From the NCBI RefSeq assembly GCF_933775445.1, contig NC_065873.1:7502001-7566000 (forward strand): 64,000 bases of DNA, read 5' to 3'. Position numbers and translations under genes: made by a program. The notes beneath the pieces were generated by a model. That model did no database searches and was not told the DNA's origin. It worked only from the letters and a program-made list of their open reading frames with translations. Shown in pieces: positions 49,301 through 60,929 of the stretch; position 1 is the first letter of the stretch; every line of letters starts with the position of its first letter. The DNA is from Argentina anserina. Lineage: Eukaryota; Streptophyta; Magnoliopsida; Rosales; Rosaceae.

Positions 49301-52269
49301 CTTACAGTAGTTATTAAGTAGTGGAAGCGAAAAACAATGCAGCAATAAGAAATATGATAAAATTGAATTCATATATCTTCTTTTAGTATCTCCTTTAAAC
49401 ACACCTGTGACACCATGGTTGCCCATGCTGCACCAGCAATACCATAGCCTAAATAGCTGCACAGGAATACATCACCAACACCATTTATGACACTGGCCGC
49501 AGCCAAGGCCTTCAAAGGACCCCAAGAATCTTTCATGCCAAGGCTGCAACATAAAATGAATAAAATGAAAATATCAGTGTGGAAACAGAGTAACAACTGA
49601 TCCAAATTCTGAATCTCTCTAGTCTCTAACATAAAACTATAAAGTACCGCCAAAGAATCTTCCATAAAGCAATAATGATTAATTGAACTATGTGTATGCG
49701 TGTTTCAAGCTAGATTTTAACAAGCTATTCCATTTACTCACTCATATCTACTTGTATAAAGATTTTCTTATGCCTTGAAGGTACCAATTTTTTTTAGCAG
49801 TAATTAAATATAAAAAATAAAAATAAGAAAAGTCAGCAATCCCAATGCTTGAGAGCTATTACTTTAAAATATCCATTATGAAAAGGACCACTGGAGCTCC
49901 TATGATTTATAGATCACTTGTATATATTTAACAGTAAATCTATGCTCTAGAAATGCATTGGATGAGGTATACTAACCTTGCACTCTGAGCAACCCAACCA
50001 ACAAGGAGTGCCAGCCATGCCAATCCTCGTATCTGCAACATATATAGTGTTCAAGTACACTTCAAAGAAAGCAAAACAGATAGAAAACCATCAAAATAAC
50101 TTGACCCACAACATGTGATAAATTTTGGGCACAATGTCAATATATCTGAAATTCCTTCACAAGTTTGGTTTTCTATAGTTTCTCCTTATCGTATGGAAGG
50201 TCTACCTAAGGATAAACCAATTTATCTTGAATGGTATATGGTATTTCATTACCATTTAACATCGGATCAATTTATCTTGACAACGAGGTAATCTCAACTC
50301 TGCTAACATGCGCAAACATCAACCCTCAGGTATATGTGTGCCATGTAAGATCTAAGAGCATATGAACTGTAGTGGGGGTTTGCACGTTGCAGCTCTATAG
50401 CTATGAGAATTATTCCTTACAAGGCTGTACCCAACTAGCCCCCCCCCCCCCCCCCCCCCCCCCGGAATCTCCCCTCCCCCAATGTCATAATTTTTAGAAA
50501 AGAGCATATGGAGTGTAAAGTAAGGAACAAAGGGAAAAGGCTATTACTGTGTTTAATCAGTGAACCGCACTATCGACATTTATATTATGGTTTACCAAAA
50601 TAAAGGAAGAACTTTGAAATAGGAGTCACCAACACATAAAGCTCAATGAAAAAAGCACACGAACAATTAAAAAAATAAAATAGATACCTGAACGTATCTA
50701 TTTGCTGCAGCAATTATCTCTGCATTCTTTGATCCAGTGAAAGCTGAAAAGGCATAATTGCATAGGTCATTTATCACCTAACTACCTGTAACAACTCTGA
50801 ACAATCATCCACTATTTATTACATGATACAAAATAAAAATAGAAAGTAAAGGAGAAAAAGACACAAGCAAACAGAAAGATAGTATAAGCGTTTAGACATC
50901 CTTCTTACCAGTTAGTGCCCATGAACTGAAGAACATCGTAAATAAAAGCATTAAAAAGCCAGAGGCCAATCCAAGAAAGAGCAAGATAGATATCTGATGT
51001 TGCACTTCATTCTTGTCCTGTATACTAATCAATCAAAATATAAAACTAATATAAAGAACATAAAAAATGCACGGAAAATAGTGGCAATTTAGCATATTAT
51101 CGAGCATGAAAACTCACATGCCTAGAAGAACTAATAGATTTAAATATATATTTCAGTCATATAAAAACGACACCTATATTTTCAGTCTGTTAGTGATCGA
51201 CTTACTATTTCATGCCCATTTCATAATTAACAGTAAGTGAACACATGTGCAGAACGTAATTAGGACTTTGTTACTGCATCTGTAATGAAATTTTGGGTCC
51301 TAACTTCTGAGCATCAAAGATCAGACGAGGTTCATGGTCCTTACATTTGACAGATAGTATTAGAGTATGTTACACTTAATACGGTGTTGGGCTTGTGTTC
51401 GAACTCCTACGAACTTAGCCTTGGAACATGTGGTGGTACTTTACATGTACTATGTTTTGCTGCCTCAACAAGAATGGGATGGAAAGAAGTGTGTTATCAC
51501 AGGAAGTGACATCTACAGTATAGCTCCAGTTAACTGTATTCAGTTACATAGTAGGCGACGAAAATAGCAATATATGTACTAAAACATGTTAATTGTTAAC
51601 AAAGTAGGAGCCTTCACAAAATGACTGAAAATCAAAGCCAAAATCTTTCAAGATCAATTCTCATAGCAACACAAGCAACGTACACCTAAAAGTTAAAAGG
51701 AACAAACCCGTCTCGCAAGTGAAGTGGCAACCAAATTCGAAGCCGCAATCGAAAGGAACATGAACACATAGCTCATATAGTCACACATTACAGTTCCAGG
51801 CCCTGCCATCATTTCAAAAAAAAAAAGTAAATAAACTTCAACAACCTCAGCCAAATAAAATCTACCATGACTGAAAATAACAAAACAAAAACTGAATACC
51901 TAAAGCTGCGAGCTCAATTGTGCTTCCCTGACCGATGACCACAGTGTCAATGAGGCTCATGAGTGGGCCGCACAGCCACAGCCCAGTAGCGGGCCCAGTG
52001 AACATCGCGATCTCCTTCATCTGGTTCCATATACTCTCGACTCTCCAACTCCTCCGCCTTCACCTCCACGCTTCAGGGACCAAAACGCCATCGTCTCCAT
52101 CGTACTCGACGCTTTCACGAACGCTGCAAGAGGTTAATAGAGCAGTACGGCGCCGTATTGGCGCGGAGCTTCGGGAGGCGAGGCGGGAGAGGGAAGGAAG
52201 GGGGAGCGAGGTGCGGCGGTTAGGGCTTGGGAGGAGAATGGGGTGAGATATTGGGGTTTTGGTTTGCAT
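46332..52269 (-). CDS. DTX46: MATE transporter, EDS5/DTX46 type, with an in-frame TGA
   Basis: Fourteen exons on the reverse strand: 51900-52269, 51708-51802, 50909-51017, 50688-50743, 49977-50032, 49405-49543, 49158-49295, 48504-48572, 48304-48414, 47947-48075, 47579-47656, 46690-46761, 46522-46584, 46332-46433. All junctions are GT-AG and phases fit; total 529 codons. Residues 1-60 form a Ser/Arg-rich plastid transit-like peptide. The MATE core starts at [15 protein letters not shown] and continues with [53 protein letters not shown] and [16 protein letters not shown]. Arabidopsis relatives sit in the plastid envelope; EDS5 exports salicylate or its precursor. The one defect is a TGA at 52060-52062, between transit peptide and core, in frame with both. 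Translation could restart at the downstream Met, without the transit peptide. Confidence 0.85.
48760..48977. repeat. Three ~75-bp tandem repeats in MATE intron 7
   Basis: Units starting near AACCTAAGTCTCCC lie at 48760, 48835 and about 48908; the third lacks four bases. They appear otherwise identical, so the array is young. Confidence 0.85.
50439..50463. repeat. 25-base poly-C run in MATE intron 5
   Basis: There are 25 consecutive C residues followed by GGAATC. Its length is easily mis-sequenced. Confidence 0.9.
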
Positions 52270-52899
52270 TTTGAGTTGGGGTTAGTTGGGAAATGGCGGG
52301 GGCAGAGAAAGCTCCGCCCGGGAAGATGAAGAATGATGTGGAAAATGAAGAAAAAGGAAAATAATTCAAACGGAGAGGAGCTGACCGCTCATGCCACGTA
52401 GGACGCTTGGCGGCCCTTTCCTTTTTGCTTTTCTGATGTCATTCAACTCGGCTTTCTTCTTCAGACTGGGACCCCCCACCGAGGAGGAGCTCCATTTTCA
52501 CAGTTTCAAGCACATCTGAAGAATTACAGGGCATCGATACTCGATTCGATTCATCAAGCTGGATTTCGTTTTTACTAGAGGTAAACAAATACAGAGTAAC
52601 TTTTCTTTTTTACGTTTTGGTAAAATTGTTTCGTGTTTTTGAATTCTTTTTAGGGATTAGGATTAAATGAGCTGGAATTCAAATGATGAGCTGGCAAATT
52701 CCCTAACGGTAATAACTCCCAAAACCGACCTCTAATCCTTATTTAAGGAGGAGCCGTAAAATGGAAACCAAAGTCTACTGTCAACTCTACTCCACTCTCG
52801 TACACTCTTCTTCTTCTGATCTTCTTCTTTCCAAATCAAATCGATCTCCAGTACTCTCTCATTTTCAGATCTAGTTCCTCAAAACCTGAAAACTCAACG
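52270..52899. promoter_or_regulatory. Divergent promoter region between MATE and IDM1-like genes
   Basis: 630 bp separate the two divergently read start codons. A TATA-like TTATTTAAGG at 52739-52748 serves the right-hand gene, about 150 bp before its ATG, followed by a pyrimidine-rich leader. The left side is purine-rich on the plus strand, matching a pyrimidine-rich leader for the MATE gene. Confidence 0.55.
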
Positions 52900-54075
52900 A
52901 TGCCCAAGAGAAACAGACAAGAATCTCCCTTCTCCATCTCTATGGCTTCTCCACTTCCGTTCACTCCTCCTCAACTTTGCCCCGAAGCCGTTAGGGTTTC
53001 GTCCACCGCCGGCGCCACCAAAAGAATCGACTCCCAAAAGGCAAAAGGCCATCTCTTGGCGACGGGATGGACTCTTTTTCTGGGTAGAAAATCCAACGGC
53101 CGCTCGGAGCTCCGGTATCGGTCGCCGGCCGGGAAGATATACTATTCCCTTCGCACCGCATGTAGGAGCGTCCCCCCTGAAACCCTAGACTCCAAAACGA
53201 CGTCCTGCGCTGTGATAAAGACGAAAGACTACCAAACGACGTCGTTGCCACCTTTGTTCTGCATGGAGACAGAGACCTGTTCATCATCGAGAAATAAAAG
53301 AAGAAAGTCGACAAAGATGAGATCAATGGAGGATATAATGAAGGACGACAGGTCCTTGGTCTCCGGCGTCGATTGGGTTTTGGGAGGGCCGAGTCCGGTG
53401 ACCGGCCGGGGGGATCTTTCATGGACTTTGCTTAAGTCCGAGTTGAAACAGAGCATGATTCACTGCCACAAACTTAACCAAGCCTTAGAAGTTATGCACC
53501 AGAGCTTTGAGCCTTGTGAGGACCCTGTCACCCACAAAGACGTAGCGGAGGACATCATATTTAACCAAGAAAGAGACTTCTTCACAGTGGTCTTGGAGAA
53601 GGGAGACAAAGTGGTCACCGCCGCGAATGTGAGGATTCATGAGGGTGGTGTTGTGGCAGAACTACCACTAGCGGCGACTGGGTTCGAGTTCCGGAGACAA
53701 GGGATGCTGAAGGTGTTAATGAATGAGATTGAGAACTGGCTCCGGAACATTGGGATTGAGAGGCTTGTGTTGCCCTCGGCACAAAGCGCATTGAAGACCT
53801 GGACAAGCAGTTCCATTGGGTTCTCAACTATGAGGGAGGATGAGAAAGAACATCTTTTCAGTGCCTATGACTGCTTGGACTTCCAAGACACTACAATGTG
53901 CCAGAAGCAACTGTCGAAGAACAATGAAAAATGGGAATCCATGTGCCAGAAGCAACTCTTGAAGAACGGTGAAACATGTGGTTATGAATCCAGTTCTAGT
54001 GATGGCTCAACGATATCCCACGAAGACATCACCAGAAAAATTCTCTTGTCGAACATAAGTATACCTGCCATGTGA
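52900..54075 (+). CDS. IDM1-like GNAT acetyltransferase without PHD fingers
   Basis: A single exon of 391 residues. Residues 49-90 (GHLLATGWTLFLGRK ... SPAGKIYYSLRTACR) match the region that precedes the PHD fingers in the IDM1/ROS4-type family. Residues about 190-330 are the family's acetyltransferase: LEVMHQSFEP, VVAELPLAATGFEFRRQGM with the acetyl-CoA loop RRQGM at 265-269, then IERLVLPSAQSALKTWTSSSIGFS and LDFQDTTMCQKQL. IDM1 acetylates histone H3 and assists active DNA demethylation. The cysteine-rich PHD modules normally between these parts are missing, and the whole protein is about a third of the usual size and intronless, so a processed or shortened paralogue is likely. The C-terminus carries a 16-residue duplication of the MCQKQL segment. 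ATG 52900 follows a leader-like region and a TATA box. Confidence 0.82.
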   Translation: MPKRNRQESPFSISMASPLPFTPPQLCPEAVRVSSTAGATKRIDSQKAKGHLLATGWTLFLGRKSNGRSELRYRSPAGKIYYSLRTACRSVPPETLDSKTTSCAVIKTKDYQTTSLPPLFCMETETCSSSRNKRRKSTKMRSMEDIMKDDRSLVSGVDWVLGGPSPVTGRGDLSWTLLKSELKQSMIHCHKLNQALEVMHQSFEPCEDPVTHKDVAEDIIFNQERDFFTVVLEKGDKVVTAANVRIHEGGVVAELPLAATGFEFRRQGMLKVLMNEIENWLRNIGIERLVLPSAQSALKTWTSSSIGFSTMREDEKEHLFSAYDCLDFQDTTMCQKQLSKNNEKWESMCQKQLLKNGETCGYESSSSDGSTISHEDITRKILLSNISIPAM

Positions 54076-54643
54076 AAGAAGATTGAAGATTGACAGCTGA
54101 ACAAATCTGAAAACCAAGACATCAATTGTATATATTTATTAGAATGTGTCTTATTTAGTTTGGTTTTGTAGGCTTCTGCATTGTAATTAACTTTGTATAT
54201 GAAATTCAACTCAATTCTTTTATTCATGGCTCTGTTTACTTGATTTGAAGTACTCTGTTCTTACTTTACTATGCTTAATCTCTCAAAAGCTTCATAACAG
54301 ATCCAACGAATAAGACAAATATATGTCAGTTAATTTTCAGTCACAAATGTTGATGTAATTGACCATGTGTCTCTGTCTTGAATTTGTTGTAACCATTTGG
54401 GGTTTGCTAGTCATACTGGATCCATTACTCCGTTTCTGTGTATTTATACCAAACCATGTCCCGATAGTGATGGAGTATGCAACATATTTGCTATTATATA
54501 TCAAAGAATTAGAGATAAGGGATATATCTGCTGTGATCAAATTTGTTATCAGTGTAGTACAGATAGACAAATAGGTAACCTCTTAGTCAGCCTCTGTCTC
54601 TTCTTCTTTTTCCTCCTGTAAATATGTATAATCGTATATTAGT
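54076..54643. other. 3' flank of the IDM1-like gene
   Basis: The first ~130 bases are the likely 3' UTR. The short frames further on have no recognisable content. Confidence 0.4.
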
Positions 54644-54971
54644 TTGCTCAAAGTTAAGGGCATTGGTTCCTTTAGGTTTCAATTGTATGTCAATTGTCAG
54701 CTGTTGCTGTATGAAGTTTTTTCACTGAGATCGATAAACTTAGAAACGAGTTTGATATTCCATCAGCATACAAATATAACAGGCTATCATAGATTGCGTC
54801 TCAAGATTGATGCTAAAAAAATCAAGTTCTTAGGCTTTAGAGGTCGTTTTGTTGATGTCATTCTTTTAAACTCCATGAAACTTGTTGAAGTCTGGATTTA
54901 TCAGGAGCCTAATGTTAACCAACAATGGGTTCCTGCCTTTCCCGGTGGTTTAACAAACTGTGACTTTTCTT
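54644..54971 (+). pseudogene. F-box/LRR-like gene fragment cut by El-5
   Basis: A frame reading YHRLRLKIDAKKIKFLGFRG, FVDVILLNSMKLVEVWIYQ and WVPAFPGGLTNCDFS runs straight into the LTR of El-5. The pattern of alternating hydrophobic strands resembles the leucine-rich part of plant F-box/LRR or FBD proteins. Removing El-5 and one TTCTT lets the frame continue at 60881 (SFTFLVFARLAIMDN) to a stop near 60927. No F-box or start is seen, so it was probably already a fragment. Confidence 0.45.
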
Positions 54972-55601
54972 TGTTGGAGAATTTCTGGGTAAAAATGAAT
55001 TGTGGAGATGGAACAAACCAAACAAACGTGTCTTTTGGAATGAAAGGACACGACTTCTGGGTTTCAACTAAAGTGAATAGTCATACTCTTTCAAAGCATC
55101 ACCAATCTTCTATATAAGGATGACAAACCAAAGCAGATGGTTAATCAATTAATTTTCTCCTCTCTTTTCTTTTCTCAATATTTCTGAGAAACACAAAGTA
55201 GAATTTGCCAGGGATTCAATTGAAGTGCTTCGATTGAATTCGATAGTTGTATCATGTAAGACAGACGTCCAAAGATCTACAAGCACAAGTGTATGGGCGA
55301 ATTTCTGTTTTAGGAGATTGCAACAAGCAAGCCTCTATCAAAATCAACAAGTCAGTTTCTTTGTTTTTCAATCTTTTTTATTTCAGTTTAATTGAAATTG
55401 ATATTATTGTATTCATAGAATTGAAATTGTGTTCTTCAAATTCATTTTATAGTTGTAATATTACTGTATTTATAGAATTGGAATTGGGTTCTTAAAACTC
55501 AATTTACTGCTGTAATTAGAAGTATAAATCAAAGGCTATTTTATACAACATCGTGTGTTGATTAAGTTGATTCCATTACTTACTGAACCTGTGTTCTAAC
55601 A
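54972..55601 (+). repeat. 5' LTR of El-5 (630 bp)
   Basis: It runs from TGTTGGAGAATTTC to TCTAACA. A TATA-like TCTATATAAGG lies at about 55108. The usual Met-tRNA primer site is not directly downstream. Confidence 0.92.
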
Positions 55602-55629
55602 ATCTAAAACAGAAATTCTATTTGTTGAA

Positions 55630-56910
55630 ATGGATCAACCTGCTGCTGTTGGTGTTAAGAACAACATTGAGAAGCCTTTTGTGTTCAAAGGTGTGGATTT
55701 CAAAAGATAGCAGCAAAAGATGTTGTTTTATCTAACAACATTGAACTTGGCACAAGTGATTACATCTGAGGCTCCTGAATTGCCAGCAGAGGGTGATATC
55801 CATGATGCAACTATGAAAGTTGTTGAAGCTTGGGAGCACAACGAATTTATGTGTAAGAATTACATCCTGAATTCATTAGATGATTCTTTGTATGATGTTT
55901 ATTCTACATTCAAAACTGCAAAAGAGATGTGGGATTCTTTGGATAAGAAATACAAGTCTAAAGTTGCAAGTGCCAAGAAATTTGTTGTTGGAAAATTTCT
56001 GAATTGTAAGATGAGTGATGCCAAGTCTGTCGTGAAGCAAGTGGAAGAACTCCATATTACTGCTCATGAATTAGTTGCTGAAGGTATGGGACTCAATGAG
56101 ACTTTTCTTGTTGCTTCCATTATTGAAAAGTTGCCTCCCTCTTGGAAGGATTTTAAGATTTATCGTAAGCACCTATCTGAAGAGATGAACCTTGAGCAAT
56201 TGATTCTTAAGCTTCGTGTGGAGGAAGAGAATCGAAAGAATGAAAAATCTGATTGGTCCTCAATGGAAGCAAAAGCCAATGTGATTGAAGGCAATACTTC
56301 TAGGTCCAAATTTTCTCACAATCAGAAGAAGGGAAAAGATAATGCCAAGAGAGCACTTACTGCCCCAAAAGTTGTTATGTTCAAAAAGAAAATTCAAGGT
56401 GCATGTTGGGTGTGCGGGAAGCCTGGTCATAAAGCTATGGATTGTCGCCACAAGAAGAACAAGCCTGTTGAAAATAAAAATCAGGCAAACATGGCAGAAG
56501 ACCAATTTATTGCTGTTGTATCTGAAGTAAATTTGATGACCAATAGCAATGATTGGTGGATTGACATAGGTGCATCAAGGCATGTGTGTGCTGAAAGGAG
56601 CATGTTTACAACATATGTGCAAGGATCTGGTGGAGAGAACCTTTATATGGGAAACTCTAGCACTGCTGCAATTGAAGGAAAAGGAAAAGTGATACTGAAA
56701 CTCACTTCTGGAAAAGAACTTGCACTCACTAATGTGTTCCATGTTCCTGAGATTAGAAAGAATCTAATTTCTGGTTCTCTTCTTATCAACAAAGGCTTTA
56801 AGTTAGTGTTTGAATCTGATAAATTTGTACTCACCAAGGGTGGGATGTATGTAGGAAAAGGTTATCTTTCTGAGGGGTTGTTCAAACTCCATGTAATTCC
56901 TACTGCTGAT

Positions 56911-56950
<40 letters not shown>

Positions 56951-57822
56951 CAGGCAATAGCACTGCTTCTATTTACTTTCTTGATTCAGTTGATTTATGG
57001 CATGAAAGATTAGGTCATGTGAATTATCGTTCTCTAAACATGATGATAAACTTGGGTTTGTTACCAAAATGCAAGCCTAAGTTAGAATGTATATCAAACA
57101 GCAGAAATAATGCTGATAAGCATAAATGTGAAGTCTGTATTGAATCAAAATATGCAAGGCACTCTTACAAATCTGTTGAAAAATCCAATGAAGTGCTTGG
57201 ATTGATTCATAGTGATCTTTGTGACTTCCAATCAACTCCAAGTAGATCTGGAAAGAATTATTATATTACTTTCATCGATGATTGTAGCAAATTTTGCTAT
57301 GTTTATTTAATAACAAGTAAAAATGAAGCTTTAAGTATGTTTAAGATATATAAAGCTGAAGTTGAAAATCAATTAGACAAGAAGATAAAAATATTGAGAT
57401 CAGATCGTGGTGGAGAATACATATCAAATGAATTCTCTGAATTTTGTTCTACACATGGAATTATTCATCAAACAACAACACCCTACACTCCAATGCATAA
57501 TGGAGTTACTGAGCGTAAGAACAGAACTCTCAAAGAAATGATGAATTCCATGTTGAACAATTCAGGTGCTCCACAAAGTTTATGGGGTGAAGCTCTATTA
57601 TATGCAAACTCAATATTGAATAAAATTCCTCTTAAAAGGAATGATCAGTCCTCATATGAAATCTGGAAAGGAAGGCCACCTTCATATAAAACCATGAAAG
57701 TGTGGGGTTGTCTTGCAAAAGTGAGAATTCCTCCTCTAAAAATGCAAACGGTTGGACCTAAAACAGTAGACTGTGTATATATTGGACCTGCAATTAATAG
57801 TGCAGCAAATAGATTTTTTTAG
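55630..57822 (+). pseudogene. Gag-protease-integrase of El-5, with a stop in Gag
   Basis: From ATG 55630 the frame meets a TAG at 55708-55710, where El-2 has a Trp codon (FKRWQQKM). It is then open to 57822. The zinc knuckle CWVCGKPGHKAMDC is at about 56404-56445. The protease site reads DIG at 56563-56571 instead of D-S/T-G. An AAT12 run (56914-56949) adds twelve Asn before the HERLGHVNY ... CEVC finger. The integrase core has aspartates in HSDLCDF and RSDRGGEY and glutamate in NGVTERKNRT. It ends at a stop created by an extra T in the T7 run. Confidence 0.88.
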
Positions 57823-58844
57823 TTCACAAATCTGGAAATGAAGAAGTGCATGTGAACACAATTCTTGAGTCCAATGAAGCTGAATTCTTTGAGGATATAT
57901 TTCCATACAAAGATAGATTAAGTACTCCAAAGAAAAGAGTACATGAAGATTCAAATACACAGAAAAATAATAACAATGCTTCTACGTCAAAGGTTCAAAA
58001 CCAAGAATTAGAACCAAGAAGAAGCAAAAGAGCAAGAGTTGCAAAAGACTTTGGTCCGGATTTTGTGGCTCTTACTGAACAAGAACCTCAAACATATAAG
58101 GCTGCAATGGCATCTGCAGAAGCACCTTATTGGAAGGAAGCAATCCAAAGTGAAGTGGAATCCATTATGAATAACCATACATGGAAATTGGTTGATTTAC
58201 CACCTGGATGTAAACCAATTGGTTATAAATGGATATTCAAAAAGAAATTAAAACCAGATGGTTCCATAGATAAATATAAAGCAAGACTAGTCGCAAAAGG
58301 TTTTCGACAAAAAGAAGATCTTGATTTCTTTGACACCTATTCTCCGGTCACTCGAATTACTTCTATTCGAATGTTAATAGAAATTGCTGCTATATATGAT
58401 CTTGAAATACACCAGATGGATGTCAAGACGACATTCTTAAATGGAGAATTAGAGGAAGAAATCTATATGGAACAATCCGAAGGCTTCATTATTAAAGGGC
58501 AAGAGAAGAAAGTCTGTAAACTTGTTAAATCGTTATATGGACTTAAACAAGCCCCAAAACAATGGCATGAGAAGTTTGATTATACAATGATGTCTGCTGG
58601 ATTCAAAATAAACGAGTGTGATAAATGTGTTTATATCAAGCAAACTAAAAATGCTTGCATCATTGTATGTTTATACGTGGATGACATGTTGATAATGGGA
58701 ACTAACAAGGACATTATCAACTCCACAAAGAAGATGCTTAGTTCTAAATTTGAAATGAAGGATATGGGATTAGCAAATTTAATCCTTGGAGTGAGAATTA
58801 AAAGAGATAGTAATGGCTACACACTCACACTCACACTCACTTAA
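57823..58844 (+). pseudogene. Reverse transcriptase of El-5
   Basis: The frame continues in +1 relation to the integrase and is open to the TAA at 58842-58844. It contains the hinge with LEPRRSKRARV, then ETVDL-like start WKLVDLPPGCKPIGYKW, HQMDVKTTFLNGE, LYGLKQAPKQWH and YVDD at 58674-58685. Just before the stop a CACTCA repeat has expanded (LTLTLT), and a Gln codon in the related El-2 position has become TAA. Confidence 0.88.
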
Positions 58845-59636
58845 TCTCATTATGTGGAGAAAGTACTAAAGAAATTTGGACACTATGATGGTAGGACGAT
58901 GATGACTCCATTTGATCCAACATGTAAGCTTGCAAAGAATAATGGTGAAAGTGTGTCTCAATTAGAATACACACAAATAATAGGAAGCTTGATGTACATT
59001 AAGAATTGTACAAGACCGGATTTGGCTTATTCTATAACTCGATTAAGTCGATATTCAAGCAATCCTAATAAACACCATTGGCATGCTTTGATAAGAGTAC
59101 TAAGGTACTTAAAGTATACAATGGACTACGGTCTACATTATACAAAATATCATCCTGTTTTGGAAGGATATAGTGATGCAAATTGGATTTCGGGTAGCAC
59201 AGAAAGTAAGTCCACAAGTGGTTATGTGTTTACACTTGGTGGAGGAGCCGTGTCATGTAAGTCATCCAAACAAACTTGTATAACACGATCTACAATGGAA
59301 TTAGAATTCTTTGCCATGGATACAGCTGCCGAAGAAGCCGAATGGCTTAGAAATTTTGTTGAAGATATTCCATTGTGGCCTAAGCCTCTAACACCCCTTT
59401 GTATTCATTGTGATAATATGGCTGCCTTACATAGAGCCAAAAATAAAATATACAATGGGAAATCTAGGCATATAAGGCGAAGACATGCTACAATACGACA
59501 ATTGCTCTCCAATGGAGTAATAGCATTGGACTACATCAAATCAAAGGAAAATTTAGCCGATCCTTTGACCAAAGGCCTACCTAAAGAGCAAGTCGTATTT
59601 ACATCGAGGGGAATGGGTCTCAAGCCAATACAATGA
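58845..59636 (+). pseudogene. RNase H end of El-5
   Basis: In the same frame as the RT after the TAA, this is open to 59636. It shows the RT connection ([18 protein letters not shown]), RNase H ([28 protein letters not shown]) and the usual end ([24 protein letters not shown]). Apart from its separation from the RT it looks complete. Confidence 0.88.
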
Positions 59637-60191
59637 ATCATTACTTGGCGGAAACCTCACCTAGCAACATTGGAGATCCCATGGTCTAGGTTCAATAGGC
59701 AAACTGGTTAAGGAAGATTCAAAAGCATGACACATATGTGCCTATTCCTATGATGTAACAATGTGTGTAATCCGTTGACGATTAAGGGATGAATATTAAT
59801 TTATTCTTAATAATGCTAATAACTTTCTAAAGTGGGATAGAACGGACTATTCTTAATTAGCATTACCTATATGAGAGTGATGTGGGTCGCATCCATGAGA
59901 ATTGATATGGCTAAATTCTCTAGAGCTCTCATGAAGTCGGGATTTGTTCAAGACCAAAATGAACACAACCGTATAAATTTGAAATGTGAAGATGATATAT
60001 GTGTGATACTTGTTGTCTCGTATTACTACCATATAGTGAACAGTTCAAGATGAAAAATTTCACTGTTTCACTAGGTAATACCGATAAGTTATCACTAGGA
60101 ATGGTTCAAGTCCAAAAGACACCATTTCCGACGCATATTGATTCTATTTTCTCTGAAATGACATTAAGTTACAACGACTAATATGTAGCTT

Positions 60192-60236
60192 ATTTTCTAT
60201 TCAAATGTGGGGTATTTTCTTATTTGAATAGAAAAT
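60192..60236. other. Perfect 15-bp hairpin before the 3' LTR of El-5
   Basis: ATTTTCTATTCAAAT at 60192-60206 and its exact reverse complement at 60222-60236 enclose a 15-base loop with GTGGGGTATT. The loop word recurs as GTAGGGTATT directly before the LTR. Confidence 0.8.
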
Positions 60237-60245
60237 GTAGGGTAT

Positions 60246-60875
60246 TGTTGGAGAATTTCTGGGTAAAAATGAATTGTGGAGATGGAACAAACCAAACAAA
60301 CGTGTCTTTTGGAATGAAAGGACACGACTTCTGGGTTTCAACTAAAGTGAATAGTCATACCCTTTCAAAGCATCACCAATCTTCTATATAAGGATGACAA
60401 ACCAAAGCAGATGGTTAATCAATTAATTTTCTCCTCTCTTTTCTTTCCTCAATATTGCTGAGAAACACAAAGTAGAATTTGCCAGGGATTCAATTGAAGT
60501 GCTTCGATTGAATTCGATAGTTGTATCCTACAAGACAGACGTCCAAAGATTTACAAGCACAAGTGTAGGGGCGAATTTCTGTTTTAGGAGATTGCAACAA
60601 GCAAGCCTCTATCAAAATCAACAAGTCAGTTTCTTTGTTTTTCAATCTTTTTTATTTCAGTTTAATTGAAATTGATATTACTGTATTCATAGAATTGAAA
60701 TTGTGTTCTTCAAATTCATTTTATAGTTGTAATATTACTGTATTTATAGAATTGGAATTGGGTTCTTAAAACTCAATTTACTGCTGTAATTAGAAGTATA
60801 AATCAAAGACTATTTTATACAACATCGTGTGTTGATTAAATTGATTCCATTACTTACTGAACCGGTGTTCTAACA
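60246..60875 (+). repeat. 3' LTR of El-5 (630 bp)
   Basis: Same length as the 5' LTR, with about 12 substitutions and no indel seen. Confidence 0.92.
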
Positions 60876-60929
60876 TTCTTCCTTCACCTTCTTGGTGTTT
60901 GCAAGACTGGCAATCATGGATAACTTGTT

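Larger units (their letters stand above)
54972..60875 (+). mobile_element. El-5: near-intact Copia retrotransposon
   Basis: 5904 bp with 630-bp LTRs (54972-55601 and 60246-60875) and a perfect target duplication TTCTT (54967-54971 and 60876-60880). The LTRs differ at about 12 positions by eye. Gag, protease, integrase, RT and RNase H are complete in length and in Copia order. Three disabling changes were found: a TAG at 55708, a one-base gain in a T run at 57814-57820, and a TAA at 58842. It is related to El-2 in Gag, integrase and RT but has unrelated LTRs. Confidence 0.93.

Noticed and set aside
54644..55117. 157-residue frame as one intact gene
   Set aside because: Its last ~50 residues are LTR sequence of El-5; only 54644-54971 belongs to the host fragment.
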